NCBI GenBank assembly: GCA_033764435.1
Contig: JANRIX010000007.1
Coordinates: 1 to 64,000 of the forward strand
DNA: 64,000 bases
Source: JAEUMY01 sp033764435
GTDB lineage: Bacteria > Pseudomonadota > Gammaproteobacteria > Burkholderiales > Usitatibacteraceae
Direction of reading: 5' to 3'
Shown here: positions 17,385-28,093 of the stretch, one piece after another
Layout of the letters: each line of letters begins with the position of its first letter
Numbering within the stretch: the first letter of the stretch is position 1
Notes under the pieces: model-generated
The model's input: only the letters and a program-made list of their open reading frames with translations
The model's database searches: none
What the model was told of the DNA's origin: nothing
Translations under genes and position numbers: made by a program

Positions 17385-18653
17385 TCAGGCCAAGGTGTCG
17401 GCCCAGATATTCTTCGCCCAGTTCATCGCATAGCTGCCTTCCAACTCGTTCATCGCCGCCGACACGCCGCCCGAACCCGGCACGGTCTTCATGGTCTTGT
17501 CCTTGGTGTCGTACTTGTGCACCGAGGCCACGTGAACGACCAGCTTGTCGGAGACAAACGAATAGCAGGTGTTGGACAGCGTGGGCGCCTGGCTGGGCGG
17601 CTGGCCGTTGAGCAGCGCCACGATCGCGGCGGCGCAGGCTTTGCCGTGGCCGTTGGCCATATGGCCGGATTTCGGCATCAACGGAGCGATCTGCAACGCA
17701 TCGCCCAGGAGATGCACGCCCGGCGCAACCTTGGATTCGTACGTCAGCCAATCGACTTCACACCAGCGCTTGTTGGCGGTGATGAAGGGTGCCGCGATGT
17801 TGCCCGCCTTCATGGGCGGCAGCACATTGAGGACTGCGCCCTTCACGTCCTCAAACTCCAACTTGATCGCACTGCCCTTCACGTCGACATCGATCGCCTT
17901 GCTGTTCGGACGGTACTCGATGATGCCCTTGTAGAGGTCATTCCAGGCCTTTTTGAACAACGGTCCCTTTGAGGTCACGTCACCGTTGGCGTCGAGCAGC
18001 AGCACCTTGGACTTGGGCTTGGCGGCCTTGAAGTATGCCGCCACCTGGCACACACGCTCGTACGGTCCGGGCGGGCATCGATAGGGTGCTTCCGGCATGG
18101 AAAGCACGTAGACGCCACCATCGGGCATGGCTTCCAGTTGCTTGCGCAGCGCGACCGTCTGCGGACCGGCTTTCCAGGCGTGCAGGATCTGCGCCTGCGC
18201 CGCGGCGTTGTTGAGGCCGGGAATGGCTTCGTACATGAAGTCGATACCGGGTGCCACGACGACGCGGTCGTAGCTGATGGCATCGCCCTTGGCGAGGCGC
18301 ACCTGCTTCTTCTCGGTATCGATGGCGGTCGCCATGTCGCGCACGATCTGCACGCCATGGTTGTTGGTGAGGCCAGTGTAAGGCGTGGTCACATCAGCGA
18401 TGGTCTTGAAGCCGCCCAGCACCAGGTTCGAGATGGGGCAGGAAACGAACGCTTCGTTCGGCTCGACCAGGATGACCTCGATGCCGGGGTCATACATGCG
18501 AATGTACTTGGCGGCCGTGGCGCCACCGTAGCCACCACCGACCACGACGACGCGGGCCTTGGAAGCCTTGCCCACGGTGGCACATCCGCTCAGCGCTGCC
18601 AGGGTGGCGGCGGCACCCGTGGCCTGGAGAAAGTGTCTGCGATTCATGCTCAT
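17385..18653 (-). CDS. fccB: sulfide dehydrogenase flavoprotein subunit (FCSD)
   Basis: 422 residues. A twin-arginine signal (MNRRHFLQATGAAATLAAL) and FAD-binding VVVVGGGYGGATAAKYIR mark a periplasmic flavoprotein of the flavocytochrome c sulfide dehydrogenase/SoxF family. Redox-active cysteine candidates are in NEAFVSCPISNLVLGG and KRWCEVDW. The C-terminus has the FCSD interaction region with NTCYSFVSD. With FccA it oxidises sulfide to sulfur. ATG 18653 is preferred because GGAAAGGGA lies 7-15 nt upstream; ATG 18647 is an alternative. It follows fccA by 16 nt. SoxF-like roles in a Sox system are possible, but no sox genes are here. Confidence 0.9.
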   Translation of the reverse strand: MSMNRRHFLQATGAAATLAALSGCATVGKASKARVVVVGGGYGGATAAKYIRMYDPGIEVILVEPNEAFVSCPISNLVLGGFKTIADVTTPYTGLTNNHGVQIVRDMATAIDTEKKQVRLAKGDAISYDRVVVAPGIDFMYEAIPGLNNAAAQAQILHAWKAGPQTVALRKQLEAMPDGGVYVLSMPEAPYRCPPGPYERVCQVAAYFKAAKPKSKVLLLDANGDVTSKGPLFKKAWNDLYKGIIEYRPNSKAIDVDVKGSAIKLEFEDVKGAVLNVLPPMKAGNIAAPFITANKRWCEVDWLTYESKVAPGVHLLGDALQIAPLMPKSGHMANGHGKACAAAIVALLNGQPPSQAPTLSNTCYSFVSDKLVVHVASVHKYDTKDKTMKTVPGSGGVSAAMNELEGSYAMNWAKNIWADTLA

Positions 18654-18669
18654 GATGTCGTCCCTTTCC

Positions 18670-19032
18670 TCAAGGCTTCTGGTTGGCGAAGTAATCACCC
18701 AGCGCGGCGATTTCTTCCGCGCTGTAACCCTTGGCGATCTGGTGCATCAGTGTCGCGCTGCGCTTGCCATCCTTGAATTCCTGCATGGCATTGACCAGCG
18801 ACTCCTTCGGCCGTCCCGCGAGCGCCGGCACGGACGAGCCGGCCTGCGTCTTGCCGTTTGTGCCGTGACAGGCTGCGCAATTGGCGGCCAGCGCACGCAC
18901 GCCGCTCGGACTCAAGTCCGATGGTGCGAATGCCGGGGGCGGGGGTGCTGCGGGCGCAGCGGCAGGTTGCTGCGCGATGGCGACGCACGGCAGCACGGCC
19001 AGCGCCACGATCCCAAGCGATCGGTTGAACAT
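18670..19032 (-). CDS. fccA: class I cytochrome c, sulfide dehydrogenase subunit
   Basis: 120 residues: signal peptide ending AIA, an Ala/Pro-rich linker, then a monohaem domain with the haem site NCAACHG and a probable Met axial ligand in SATLMHQIAKGYS. Partner of the following flavoprotein in periplasmic electron transfer. A strong ribosome site (GGAGGA) precedes the ATG. An inverted repeat at 19115-19130 lies 82 nt upstream. Confidence 0.9.
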   Translation of the reverse strand: MFNRSLGIVALAVLPCVAIAQQPAAAPAAPPPPAFAPSDLSPSGVRALAANCAACHGTNGKTQAGSSVPALAGRPKESLVNAMQEFKDGKRSATLMHQIAKGYSAEEIAALGDYFANQKP

Positions 19033-19114
19033 GTCTCCTCCAGTATTTGGTATCAGGACAGGCTTGCAAGATTACGCCTCGCGGCAACGAATCCCCAGCC
19101 TGTCTCCGCATCAT

Positions 19115-19130
19115 ATTAGTTGCGACTAAT
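19115..19130. promoter_or_regulatory. putative operator upstream of fccAB
   Basis: Perfect inverted repeat ATTAGT-TGCG-ACTAAT, 82 nt before fccA. It shares ATTAG-N6-CTAAW with the site before the YeeE-type transporter (4644-4659). Confidence 0.5.
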
Positions 19131-19138
19131 AAATGAAA

Positions 19139-19165
19139 GGGCCGCCTGAATTGTTCAGGCGGCCC
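19139..19165. terminator. terminator after clpA
   Basis: Perfect 12-bp stem GGGCCGCCTGAA with loop TTG, 33 nt downstream of the clpA stop on the minus strand and followed there by CTTTCATTT. It also separates clpA from the fccAB operator. Confidence 0.75.
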
Positions 19166-19198
19166 CATTTCTTCCCGGTTCGAACCGGGGAATGCGTG

Positions 19199-21469
<2,271 letters not shown>

Positions 21470-21491
21470 TCCGTGTCCTTCCGTCTGCTGA

Positions 21492-21815
21492 TCATGTTTC
21501 TTCCATCCCGCACATCAGCGGATGCTGATGCTTTCGTGCGTGCGCGGTCACCTGCTCCACCTTTGCCACCGCGACATCCTTGGGATAAATCCCGCAGACA
21601 CCCCGGCCCTCAGTATGCACTTTGAGCATTATCTGCGTCGCGCGTTCGCGCCCAACGTTGAAAAAGCGTTGCAAAACCTCCACAACAAATTCCATGGGGG
21701 TGTAGTCGTCGTTGTACATGACGACTTGGAACATGGGGGGCGGCTTTACCTTGCTTTCCTGGGTCTGGAGTGCCGAATCCCCTTGCTGCTTCGTGGCCAT
21801 CTGCTGTGTCCGCAT
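21492..21815 (-). CDS. clpS: ClpA adaptor protein ClpS
   Basis: 107 residues; N-end-rule adaptor. The fold carries FQVVMYNDDYTPMEFVVEVL (N-degron pocket, with the NDDYTPMEFV signature) and MLKVHTEGRGVCGIYPKDVAVAK. Start at 21815 gives MRTQQMATKQQ; the internal ATG at 21800 is equally possible. Upstream of clpA. Confidence 0.96.
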   Translation of the reverse strand: MRTQQMATKQQGDSALQTQESKVKPPPMFQVVMYNDDYTPMEFVVEVLQRFFNVGRERATQIMLKVHTEGRGVCGIYPKDVAVAKVEQVTAHARKHQHPLMCGMEET

Positions 21816-22079
21816 CCTGCGCTGTGTGATGCCCTCATTATATGGACAACGCCAGCGGGCTTTTCAAGCCACCCTGATCGCGCGCCGGACGGATTTCAGC
21901 ATCCGCACGCAACCTATTGACGCAACAAAGATTGTCGGGTAACAATCAGCTTTGGAGTTTGGCTTCAAGCGTGTCTGCAGGACCGGTTTGCCTCGTTCGT
22001 GTCTCCGTGGCTCCCCCTGACTATCCTTGAACACAAACGATATCCGGGGCTCCACCCTGACAACTATTTGAGGAAGCGA

Positions 22080-22283
22080 ATGGCAACTGGAACAGTCAAG
22101 TGGTTCAACGACGCCAAGGGTTACGGTTTCATCACGCCGGACGACGGCAGCGAGGATCTGTTTGCACACTTCTCCGCCATCCAGATGAATGGATTCAAGA
22201 CTCTGAAGGAAGGGCAGAAGGTCAGCTTCGAGGTGACCCAGGGCCCCAAGGGCAAGCAGGCATCGAACATCAACAACGCCTGA
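22080..22283 (+). CDS. cold-shock domain protein
   Basis: 67 residues, single CSD: MATGTVKWFNDAKGYGFITP with RNP1 (KGYGFI) and RNP2 (DLFAHF). RNA chaperone of the CspA family. An AGGAAG ribosome site lies just upstream. About 260 bp separate it from the divergent clpS, enough for a structured 5' leader; I cannot show a thermosensor. A strong terminator follows. Confidence 0.96.
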   Translation: MATGTVKWFNDAKGYGFITPDDGSEDLFAHFSAIQMNGFKTLKEGQKVSFEVTQGPKGKQASNINNA

Positions 22284-22298
22284 CGTCGGTATTCCTGT

Positions 22299-22335
22299 AA
22301 AAAGCCCCTGTCCGCAGATGCGGCAGGGGCTTTTT
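22299..22335 (+). terminator. rho-independent terminator of the cold-shock gene
   Basis: AAAAAGCCCCTG pairs with CAGGGGCTTTTT, with an inner CCGC/GCGG extension, ending in a T-run of five; 15 nt after the stop. Confidence 0.88.
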
Positions 22336-22402
22336 CTTTGCCGCGCCCGCTTACTTTCCGCCTGCCCCACCCTCCCCAGCCCACAACCTGCCCGAGCGCC
22401 CA

Positions 22403-22987
22403 TTGAAATCCCGCCTGCTCCTGTTGAACAAGCCATTCGGCGTGATCTGCCAGTTCACGACGGGTACCACGGGCAGCGACAAGCCGACGCTGAAGTCCCT
22501 GATACCCGTGCCGGGGGTGTATCCGGCCGGTCGGCTGGACACGGATAGCGAGGGGCTCTTGCTGCTGACCAATGACGGCGCGCTGCAGGCACGCATCAGC
22601 CACCCCCGGCACAAGCTGGAAAAGGTCTATTGGGCCCAGGTCGAGGGCGTACCGACCCAGCAGGATCTCGCGCCCGTCCGCCGAGGGCTGGATCTGGGCG
22701 ACTTCGTGACAGCGCCAGCCACTGCGCGCGTGATCGATGAACCTCCGGGACTCTGGCCGCGCGTGCCACCCATTCGAGTGCGCCAGGCCATTCCGACCAG
22801 CTGGGTGGAGTTGCGCCTGCACGAAGGCAAGAACCGGCAGGTGCGGCGCATGACCGCCAAGCTGGGATTTCCTACCCTCAGGCTGATTCGGGCGGCCATC
22901 GGGCCGTGGTCACTGGACACGCTCAAGCCAGGCGAGTGGCGCGAGGCCGATCCCGGGCTGCCGCCGCCACCCCGAACACGAGCTTGA
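22403..22987 (+). CDS. rluE: 23S rRNA pseudouridine synthase RluE-type
   Basis: 194 residues, RsuA/RluB/E/F family. The catalytic Asp is in YPAGRLDTDSEGLLLL; other conserved parts are LLLNKPFGVICQF and EGKNRQVRRMTAKLGFPTL. There is no S4 domain, as in RluE, which modifies U2457 of 23S rRNA. Ends 60 nt before mnmA on the same strand; together they form an RNA-modification pair. Confidence 0.92.
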   Translation: MKSRLLLLNKPFGVICQFTTGTTGSDKPTLKSLIPVPGVYPAGRLDTDSEGLLLLTNDGALQARISHPRHKLEKVYWAQVEGVPTQQDLAPVRRGLDLGDFVTAPATARVIDEPPGLWPRVPPIRVRQAIPTSWVELRLHEGKNRQVRRMTAKLGFPTLRLIRAAIGPWSLDTLKPGEWREADPGLPPPPRTRA

Positions 22988-23047
22988 TTGGCGGCCCGCA
23001 GGCCTCACCTAAACCAGCTTGCAGGGTCAATTTGGGATAATCCGGCC

Positions 23048-24139
23048 ATGGAAGGCAAAAAACGCATTGTTGTGGGCCTGTCTGGCGGGGTGGATTCCGC
23101 CGTGTCGGCACTGCTCCTGAAGCGCGCAGGTCATGACGTCATTGGACTCTTCATGAAGAACTGGGAGGATGACGATGACGACGAATACTGCTCGACACGC
23201 CAGGACCTGATCGACGCGGTCTCGGTGGCCGACAGGATTGGCATCGACATCGAGGCGGTCAATTTTGCCGCCGAGTACAAGGACCGCGTGTTCGCCGAGT
23301 TCCTGCGCGAATATTCGGCGGGCCGCACACCCAATCCCGACGTGCTGTGCAATGCCGAGATCAAGTTCAAGGCCTTTCTCGATCACGCGCTGCGCCTGGG
23401 CGCGGACTGGATCGCCACGGGACACTATGCCCGCGTCGAGGAGCGGGATGGCATCTTCCGCCTGCTGAAGGGTGTGGATGCCTCCAAGGATCAAAGCTAT
23501 TTCCTGCACCGGCTGAACCAGTATCAGCTGTCCAAGGCGATTTTTCCGCTGGGCGACATGTTGAAGAAAGATGTGCGCGCATTGGCGGCAGCGGAAGGCC
23601 TGCCCAATCACGCCAAGAAGGACTCGACCGGCATCTGCTTCATCGGCGAGCGCCCGTTTCGCGAATTCCTGTCGCGCTACCTGCCCCGGCAACCCGGCGC
23701 CATGGTGACGCCGGAAGGCGAGGAAATGGGCGAGCACCAGGGGCTGATGTACTACACGCTGGGACAACGGCAGGGACTCGGCATCGGTGGGCGCCCTGAC
23801 AGTTCGGGCGAGCCCTGGTTTGTCGCGGCCAAGGACATGGCCGCGAATCGACTCATCGTCGTGCAGGGACACGACCACCCTCTGCTGCTCAAGCGCGAGC
23901 TCAATGCGGCGGATGTTTCGTGGACACGCGGAGCGCCGCCGACCGGTGACGATGCCACGGATGCAAGTCTCGCGGCCAAGACGCGCTATCGTCAGCAGGA
24001 TGCGCACTGCGAATATTCGCAGGCCGACGGGGAAGGATTCAGCCTGAAATTCACCGAGCCGCAGTGGGCCATCACGCCCGGCCAGTCAGCCGTCGTCTAT
24101 CGCGGCGACGAATGCCTGGGTGGCGGCATCATCCAGTAA
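23048..24139 (+). CDS. mnmA: tRNA 2-thiouridylase MnmA
   Basis: Thiolates U34 of Lys, Glu and Gln tRNAs. 363 residues from ATG 23048 (MEGKKRIVVGLSGGVDS, the PP-loop). Catalytic cysteines are in NPDVLCNAEIKF and STGICFIGERPF. The C-terminal beta domain includes LGQRQGLGIGG and AKTRYRQQD. Carries one near-perfect palindrome (23307, REYSAGRTPNPD) and one exact copy (24009, CEYSQ), the latter in a variable loop. Confidence 0.97.
   Translation: MEGKKRIVVGLSGGVDSAVSALLLKRAGHDVIGLFMKNWEDDDDDEYCSTRQDLIDAVSVADRIGIDIEAVNFAAEYKDRVFAEFLREYSAGRTPNPDVLCNAEIKFKAFLDHALRLGADWIATGHYARVEERDGIFRLLKGVDASKDQSYFLHRLNQYQLSKAIFPLGDMLKKDVRALAAAEGLPNHAKKDSTGICFIGERPFREFLSRYLPRQPGAMVTPEGEEMGEHQGLMYYTLGQRQGLGIGGRPDSSGEPWFVAAKDMAANRLIVVQGHDHPLLLKRELNAADVSWTRGAPPTGDDATDASLAAKTRYRQQDAHCEYSQADGEGFSLKFTEPQWAITPGQSAVVYRGDECLGGGIIQ
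23307..23318. repeat. palindrome variant GCGAATATTCGG
   Basis: One mismatch from the iterated 12-mer (last base), inside mnmA, read REYSA at a conserved site. Confidence 0.6.
24009..24020. repeat. palindrome GCGAATATTCGC, copy 11
   Basis: Exact 12-mer with T...A flanks in mnmA; read CEYSQ. Confidence 0.9.
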
Positions 24140-24151
24140 GCCCTGCAGGCT

Positions 24152-24766
24152 TCAGACGCCGGGCTTCGTATCCGCGAAGGATGGACGGCTGCCGATCTTG
24201 TCTGCCCAGCCAGAGAGGCCCGGGTGCTGTGCACGCCAGTCGATCTCCGGCAAACGGAACTCCAACCAGAACAACGCGCAGGCCAGGGAAACATCGGCCA
24301 CGGTGAGATTCACGCCGTGACAGAAGTCCTTGTCACCCAGATCTCGCGCCGCCATGGCAATCGCTGCGTCCACCTTGCTGCGTTGGCGCTTCATCCAGGC
24401 CTCACCTTCGGGCGTTGACGGGCGCTTGCGCTCAAGGAAGATCGCGATGCCCGCGTCGGCGATGCCATCACCCAATGCTTCCCAGCGCTTCACCATGACG
24501 CGCTCGCGACCGGATTCGGGAAACAGCCGGCTGACCGGAGAAACCCCGTCGAGGAATTCCACGATGACGCGCGAATCAAAGATCGGCGTTTCATCGTCAA
24601 GCAGCAGCACGGGCACCTTGTTCAGCGGATTGAACTGCGGCACCGTGGTGTCGGCATTCCAGGCATTCTCCTCGACGAAATCGAAGTCGATGCGCTTTTC
24701 GGCCAGCACCACGCGCACCTTGCGGGCATAGGGACTGGTTCGGGAGGCGACAAGTTTCATGGGCAT
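24152..24766 (-). CDS. glutathione S-transferase family protein
   Basis: 204 residues. The thioredoxin-like N-terminal domain has LVASRTSPYARKVRVVLAEK (Ser/Tyr contact region) and NPLNKVPVLLLDD, with the cis-proline; DSRVIVEFLD completes the glutathione site. The all-alpha C-terminal domain includes NLTVADVSLACALFW. Similar to YibF-type GSTs. Starts at 24766 (MPMKLV) or 24760 (MKLV). Convergent with mnmA and divergent from purB. It is not next to the tyrosine genes, so a maleylacetoacetate isomerase role is unlikely. Confidence 0.88.
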   Translation of the reverse strand: MPMKLVASRTSPYARKVRVVLAEKRIDFDFVEENAWNADTTVPQFNPLNKVPVLLLDDETPIFDSRVIVEFLDGVSPVSRLFPESGRERVMVKRWEALGDGIADAGIAIFLERKRPSTPEGEAWMKRQRSKVDAAIAMAARDLGDKDFCHGVNLTVADVSLACALFWLEFRLPEIDWRAQHPGLSGWADKIGSRPSFADTKPGV

Positions 24767-24868
24767 GGTGATTTGCGAAGAGTCGCAGCGGGTTGTGGAT
24801 GGAAAAGGCGCGAAGTATAGCACCGGCCCCATGATAAAATTCGCGTTGTTTCTCTCTCTGGCGCAGCC

Positions 24869-26260
24869 ATGTCAAACACTTCCTCGAGCCCTGCGCTCAG
24901 CGCACTCACCGCGCTCTCCCCTCTTGATGGCCGGTATGAGCGCAAGTGTGCGCCTTTGCGCGATGCATTCAGCGAGTTCGCGCTCATTCGGGCACGCATC
25001 CACGTCGAAGTCGAATGGCTCATCGCATTGTCACAGTGGAACGAGGTGCCTGAGTTGTCGCCCTTCGCCGCGACCACGATCAGCGAGTTGCGTGCCCGCG
25101 TGGCGGCGTTCTCGGTGGCGGACGGTGAACGCGTCAAGAGCATCGAGGCCACCACCAATCACGACGTGAAAGCGGTCGAGTATTGGCTGCGGGAGACTTT
25201 TGCTGCCAATGCGGAGGTGCAGAAGGCCGGGGAATTCATCCACTTCGCCTGCACCTCCGAGGACATCAACAACCTTTCGCATGCCCTGATGTTGAAGCAA
25301 GGGCGCGACGCGATCCTGCTGCCCGCCCTGGATACCATCATCGCTTCCCTGACCGCCCTCGCCCACCAGCTCGCCGAGCAGCCGCTGCTGTCACGCACCC
25401 ACGGTCAGGCCGCCTCGCCCTCCACCATGGGCAAGGAAATGGCCAACGTCGTGCATCGCCTGCGCACCGCACGCGAACGCATCGCGGGCGTCACCCTGCT
25501 GGGTAAAATCAATGGCGCCGTGGGCAACTACAACGCCCACCTTTCCGCCTACCCTGATGCGGACTGGGAGAGCTTCGGCAAACAGTTCGTCGAATCGCTC
25601 GGCATCACCTTCAACCCCTATACGATCCAGATCGAGCCGCATGACGCGATGGCAGAGCTTTTCGACGCCATGGCGCGGGTCAACACCATTCTCATCGACC
25701 TGAACCGCGACATCTGGGGCTACATCTCGGTTGGCTATTTCAAGCAGAAGGTGAAGGCGGGCGAGATCGGTTCCTCCACCATGCCGCACAAGGTCAATCC
25801 GATCGATTTCGAGAATTCGGAAGGCAACCTCGGCATCGCCAACGCGCTCCTTCGCCACCTCGCCGAGAAACTGCCCATTTCACGCTGGCAGCGCGACCTC
25901 ACAGATTCAACCGTGCTGCGGAACATGGGTGTCGCCTTCGGCTATTGCCTGCTGGCCTATGATTCCTGCCAGCGCGGACTGGGCAAGCTGGAGGCCAATC
26001 CGGGCCGCATGAACGAGGACCTCGACGCCAACTGGGACGTGCTCGCCGAGGCGGTGCAGACGGTGATGCGCCGTTACGCTGTGCCGAATGCGTATGAGCA
26101 GTTGAAGGATCTCACCCGCGGCAAGGGTGGCATCCAGAAGGATGCCCTCCACCGCTTCATCGACACGCTCGCCATTCCGGACGCGGAGAAGCTGAGACTG
26201 AAGCAGCTCACGCCGGCGAGTTATACCGGCAAGGCCGCCGAACTGGCTCGCCGCATCTGA
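24869..26260 (+). CDS. purB: adenylosuccinate lyase
   Basis: 463 residues. Catalyses fumarate release in two steps of purine synthesis. The superfamily signature SSTMPHKVNPIDFENSEGN is present with its mobile-loop serines; other landmarks are SPLDGRYERK, TSEDINNLSHALML and SRTHGQAASPSTMGKE. E. coli-type length. Terminator 20 nt downstream. Confidence 0.97.
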   Translation: MSNTSSSPALSALTALSPLDGRYERKCAPLRDAFSEFALIRARIHVEVEWLIALSQWNEVPELSPFAATTISELRARVAAFSVADGERVKSIEATTNHDVKAVEYWLRETFAANAEVQKAGEFIHFACTSEDINNLSHALMLKQGRDAILLPALDTIIASLTALAHQLAEQPLLSRTHGQAASPSTMGKEMANVVHRLRTARERIAGVTLLGKINGAVGNYNAHLSAYPDADWESFGKQFVESLGITFNPYTIQIEPHDAMAELFDAMARVNTILIDLNRDIWGYISVGYFKQKVKAGEIGSSTMPHKVNPIDFENSEGNLGIANALLRHLAEKLPISRWQRDLTDSTVLRNMGVAFGYCLLAYDSCQRGLGKLEANPGRMNEDLDANWDVLAEAVQTVMRRYAVPNAYEQLKDLTRGKGGIQKDALHRFIDTLAIPDAEKLRLKQLTPASYTGKAAELARRI

Positions 26261-26278
26261 CGCCGTCAGTTGTAAAGC

Positions 26279-26312
26279 AAAATGCCCGGCTCACCGCGAA
26301 CCGGGCATTTTT
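26279..26312 (+). terminator. terminator after purB
   Basis: AAATGCCCGG pairs with CCGGGCATTT and continues into a T-run of five; also lies 28 nt beyond the stop of the convergent leuA. Confidence 0.85.
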
Positions 26313-26339
26313 CTGGTGCAGCAGGCGTGCGTCTTGAAG

Positions 26340-27875
26340 TCAGGGCGAGAGTTGGGGATTCAACTTCTGAACACCCGCGAGCTTGTTGAGCGCGTTCACG
26401 TAGGCCTTGGCCGACGCGACGACGATGTCGGTATCGGAACCGATTCCATTGACGATGCGTCCGCCTTTCGACAGCCTGACGGTGACTTCGCCCTGCGAGT
26501 CGGTCCCCTGGGTGACGTTGTTGACCGAGTAGAGCAGCAGCTCTGCCTCCGAATGGGCGATGGTCTCGATGGCCGAGAACGTTGCATCCACCGGACCGGC
26601 GCCGCGGCTTTCCGCGTGCTTTTCCTTGCTGTCCTCGGCAATCGTGACCTTGGCGAACGGCTGCTCGCCGGTCTCGGTATGAGCCGTGATCGACACCAGC
26701 TGGAAATGCTCCACTTCCGGGGTGACTGACTCATCGGAGACCAATGCGTGCAGATCCTCGTCGAAGATCTCCGACTTCTTGTCGGCCAACTCCTTGAACT
26801 TCTGGAACGCCGCATTGAGCGCACCTTCGCCGTCCAGTTCAATACCCAGTTCCGACAACCGGGTCTTGAACGCATTGCGACCGGACAGTTTACCCAGCGT
26901 GAGCTTGTTGGTGTGCCAGCCCACGTCCTGCGCGCGCATGATTTCGTAGGTCTCGCGATGCTTCAACACACCGTCCTGATGGATGCCGGACTCATGCGCA
27001 AACGCGTTGGCGCCCACCACGGCCTTGTTCGGCTGCACGGGGTAGCCGGTAATGGTCGACACCAGTTTCGATGCGGGCACGATCTGCGTCGCGTCGATAC
27101 CTGTCTCGACGTTGAACACATCCTTGCGCGTGCGCACCGCCATCACGATTTCTTCCAGCGAGGCGTTGCCAGCACGCTCGCCCAACCCGTTGATGGTGCA
27201 CTCCACCTGTCGGGCACCCGCGCGCACGGCGGCCAGGGAGTTGGCAACTGCCATGCCAAGATCATTGTGGCAATGCGTGGACCACACCACCTTGTCGGCA
27301 TTCGGAACGCGCTCAAGCAGAACCCTGAACCGGTCTGCCCAGAGATCCGGAATGCTGTAGCCCACGGTGTCAGGCACGTTGATGGTTCGAGCGCCGGCGT
27401 CAATCACCGCCTCGAAAATGCGGCAGAGAAAATCGATCTCGCTGCGAACTGCATCCTCGGCAGAAAACTCGACATCATCGGTCAGCGTGCGCGCGAACTT
27501 GACCGCGTCTACGGCCGCGGCCAGGACCTGTTCGGGTTGCATGCGCAGCTTGTGCTGCATGTGGATGGGTGATGTCGCAATGAAGGTATGGATGCGGCCT
27601 TGCGCGGCCGGCTTGATCGCATCGCCTGCCTTCTGAATATCGCCGGCCTGGGCGCGCGCCAGGCTGCACACGGTGCTGTCTTTGATGGCGCTGGCCACCG
27701 CCTGCACCGCATCGAAATCACCCGGACTGGCCGCTGCAAAGCCGGCCTCGATGACATCAACACGCATCTTTTCCAGTTGCTTTGCGATACGGACCTTCTC
27801 CTCCTTGGTCATGGAGGCCCCGGGGCTCTGCTCGCCATCGCGCAATGTGGTGTCAAAAATGATCAAACGATCCAT
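26340..27875 (-). CDS. leuA: 2-isopropylmalate synthase
   Basis: First committed step of leucine synthesis. 511 residues: TIM barrel with DTTLRDGEQSPGASM, HCHNDLGMAVANSLAAV (metal His) and NGLGERAGNASLEEIVM, followed by the C-terminal allosteric domain for leucine feedback. Last gene of the ilvBHC-psd-pssA-leuA series, separated from pssA by 218 bp that hold a promoter and a leucine-rich leader peptide, so it is probably regulated on its own. Confidence 0.97.
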   Translation of the reverse strand: MDRLIIFDTTLRDGEQSPGASMTKEEKVRIAKQLEKMRVDVIEAGFAAASPGDFDAVQAVASAIKDSTVCSLARAQAGDIQKAGDAIKPAAQGRIHTFIATSPIHMQHKLRMQPEQVLAAAVDAVKFARTLTDDVEFSAEDAVRSEIDFLCRIFEAVIDAGARTINVPDTVGYSIPDLWADRFRVLLERVPNADKVVWSTHCHNDLGMAVANSLAAVRAGARQVECTINGLGERAGNASLEEIVMAVRTRKDVFNVETGIDATQIVPASKLVSTITGYPVQPNKAVVGANAFAHESGIHQDGVLKHRETYEIMRAQDVGWHTNKLTLGKLSGRNAFKTRLSELGIELDGEGALNAAFQKFKELADKKSEIFDEDLHALVSDESVTPEVEHFQLVSITAHTETGEQPFAKVTIAEDSKEKHAESRGAGPVDATFSAIETIAHSEAELLLYSVNNVTQGTDSQGEVTVRLSKGGRIVNGIGSDTDIVVASAKAYVNALNKLAGVQKLNPQLSP

Positions 27876-27899
27876 GGAAATGCTCCTGAAACTCGGAAT

Positions 27900-27911
27900 G
27901 CGAATATTCGC
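27900..27911. repeat. palindrome GCGAATATTCGC, copy 12 (intergenic)
   Basis: Exact 12-mer with T...A flanks in the leuA leader region, 24 bp before the leuA ATG. It shares two bases with a 7-bp-stem hairpin at 27910-27929 (GCAGGCT / AGCCTGC). Confidence 0.9.
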
Positions 27912-27961
27912 AGGCTACTGAAAGCCTGCCTGGAATGTATTGCTGGAAAAAGTGAGGAGAA

Positions 27962-28051
27962 TTATGCGCGCGCGGGGCGCAGCAGCAGACCCAGGCCCAG
28001 AACCGGGACCAGGAGAAGAGAAACGCTGAGAAGGCGGATCTGCTGCGTCAT
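27962..28051 (-). CDS. leucine-rich leader peptide before leuA
   Basis: 29 codons, ATG at 28051, TAA at 27962-27964: MTQQIRLLSVSLLLVPVL, then a further Leu-rich run and RPARA. Eleven of 29 residues are Leu, with two LLL runs. A good promoter ends about 7-9 nt before the ATG, so the mRNA would be nearly leaderless. Placement (87 nt before leuA) and composition fit an attenuation leader in the manner of leuL. A hairpin follows at 27910-27929, but it lacks a U-run, so classic terminator attenuation is not shown. Confidence 0.6.
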   Translation of the reverse strand: MTQQIRLLSVSLLLVPVLGLGLLLRPARA

Positions 28052-28060
28052 GATGAAAAC

Positions 28061-28090
28061 ACTATAGCCCGCAATCGTTGCTCGAGGCAA
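28061..28090 (-). promoter_or_regulatory. sigma-70-type promoter for leader peptide and leuA
   Basis: On the minus strand TTGCCT (28085-28090) and TATAGT (28061-28066) are separated by 18 bp, just after the pssA stop. Confidence 0.6.
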
Positions 28091-28093
28091 GCC

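Noticed and set aside
24152..24766. Glutathione transferase as the missing maleylacetoacetate isomerase of the tyrosine pathway
   Set aside because: It is 30 kb away and lacks the SSCSxRVRIAL-type start of that enzyme.
26686..27572. Plus-strand frames opposite leuA
   Set aside because: Antisense shadows of a fully conserved leuA.
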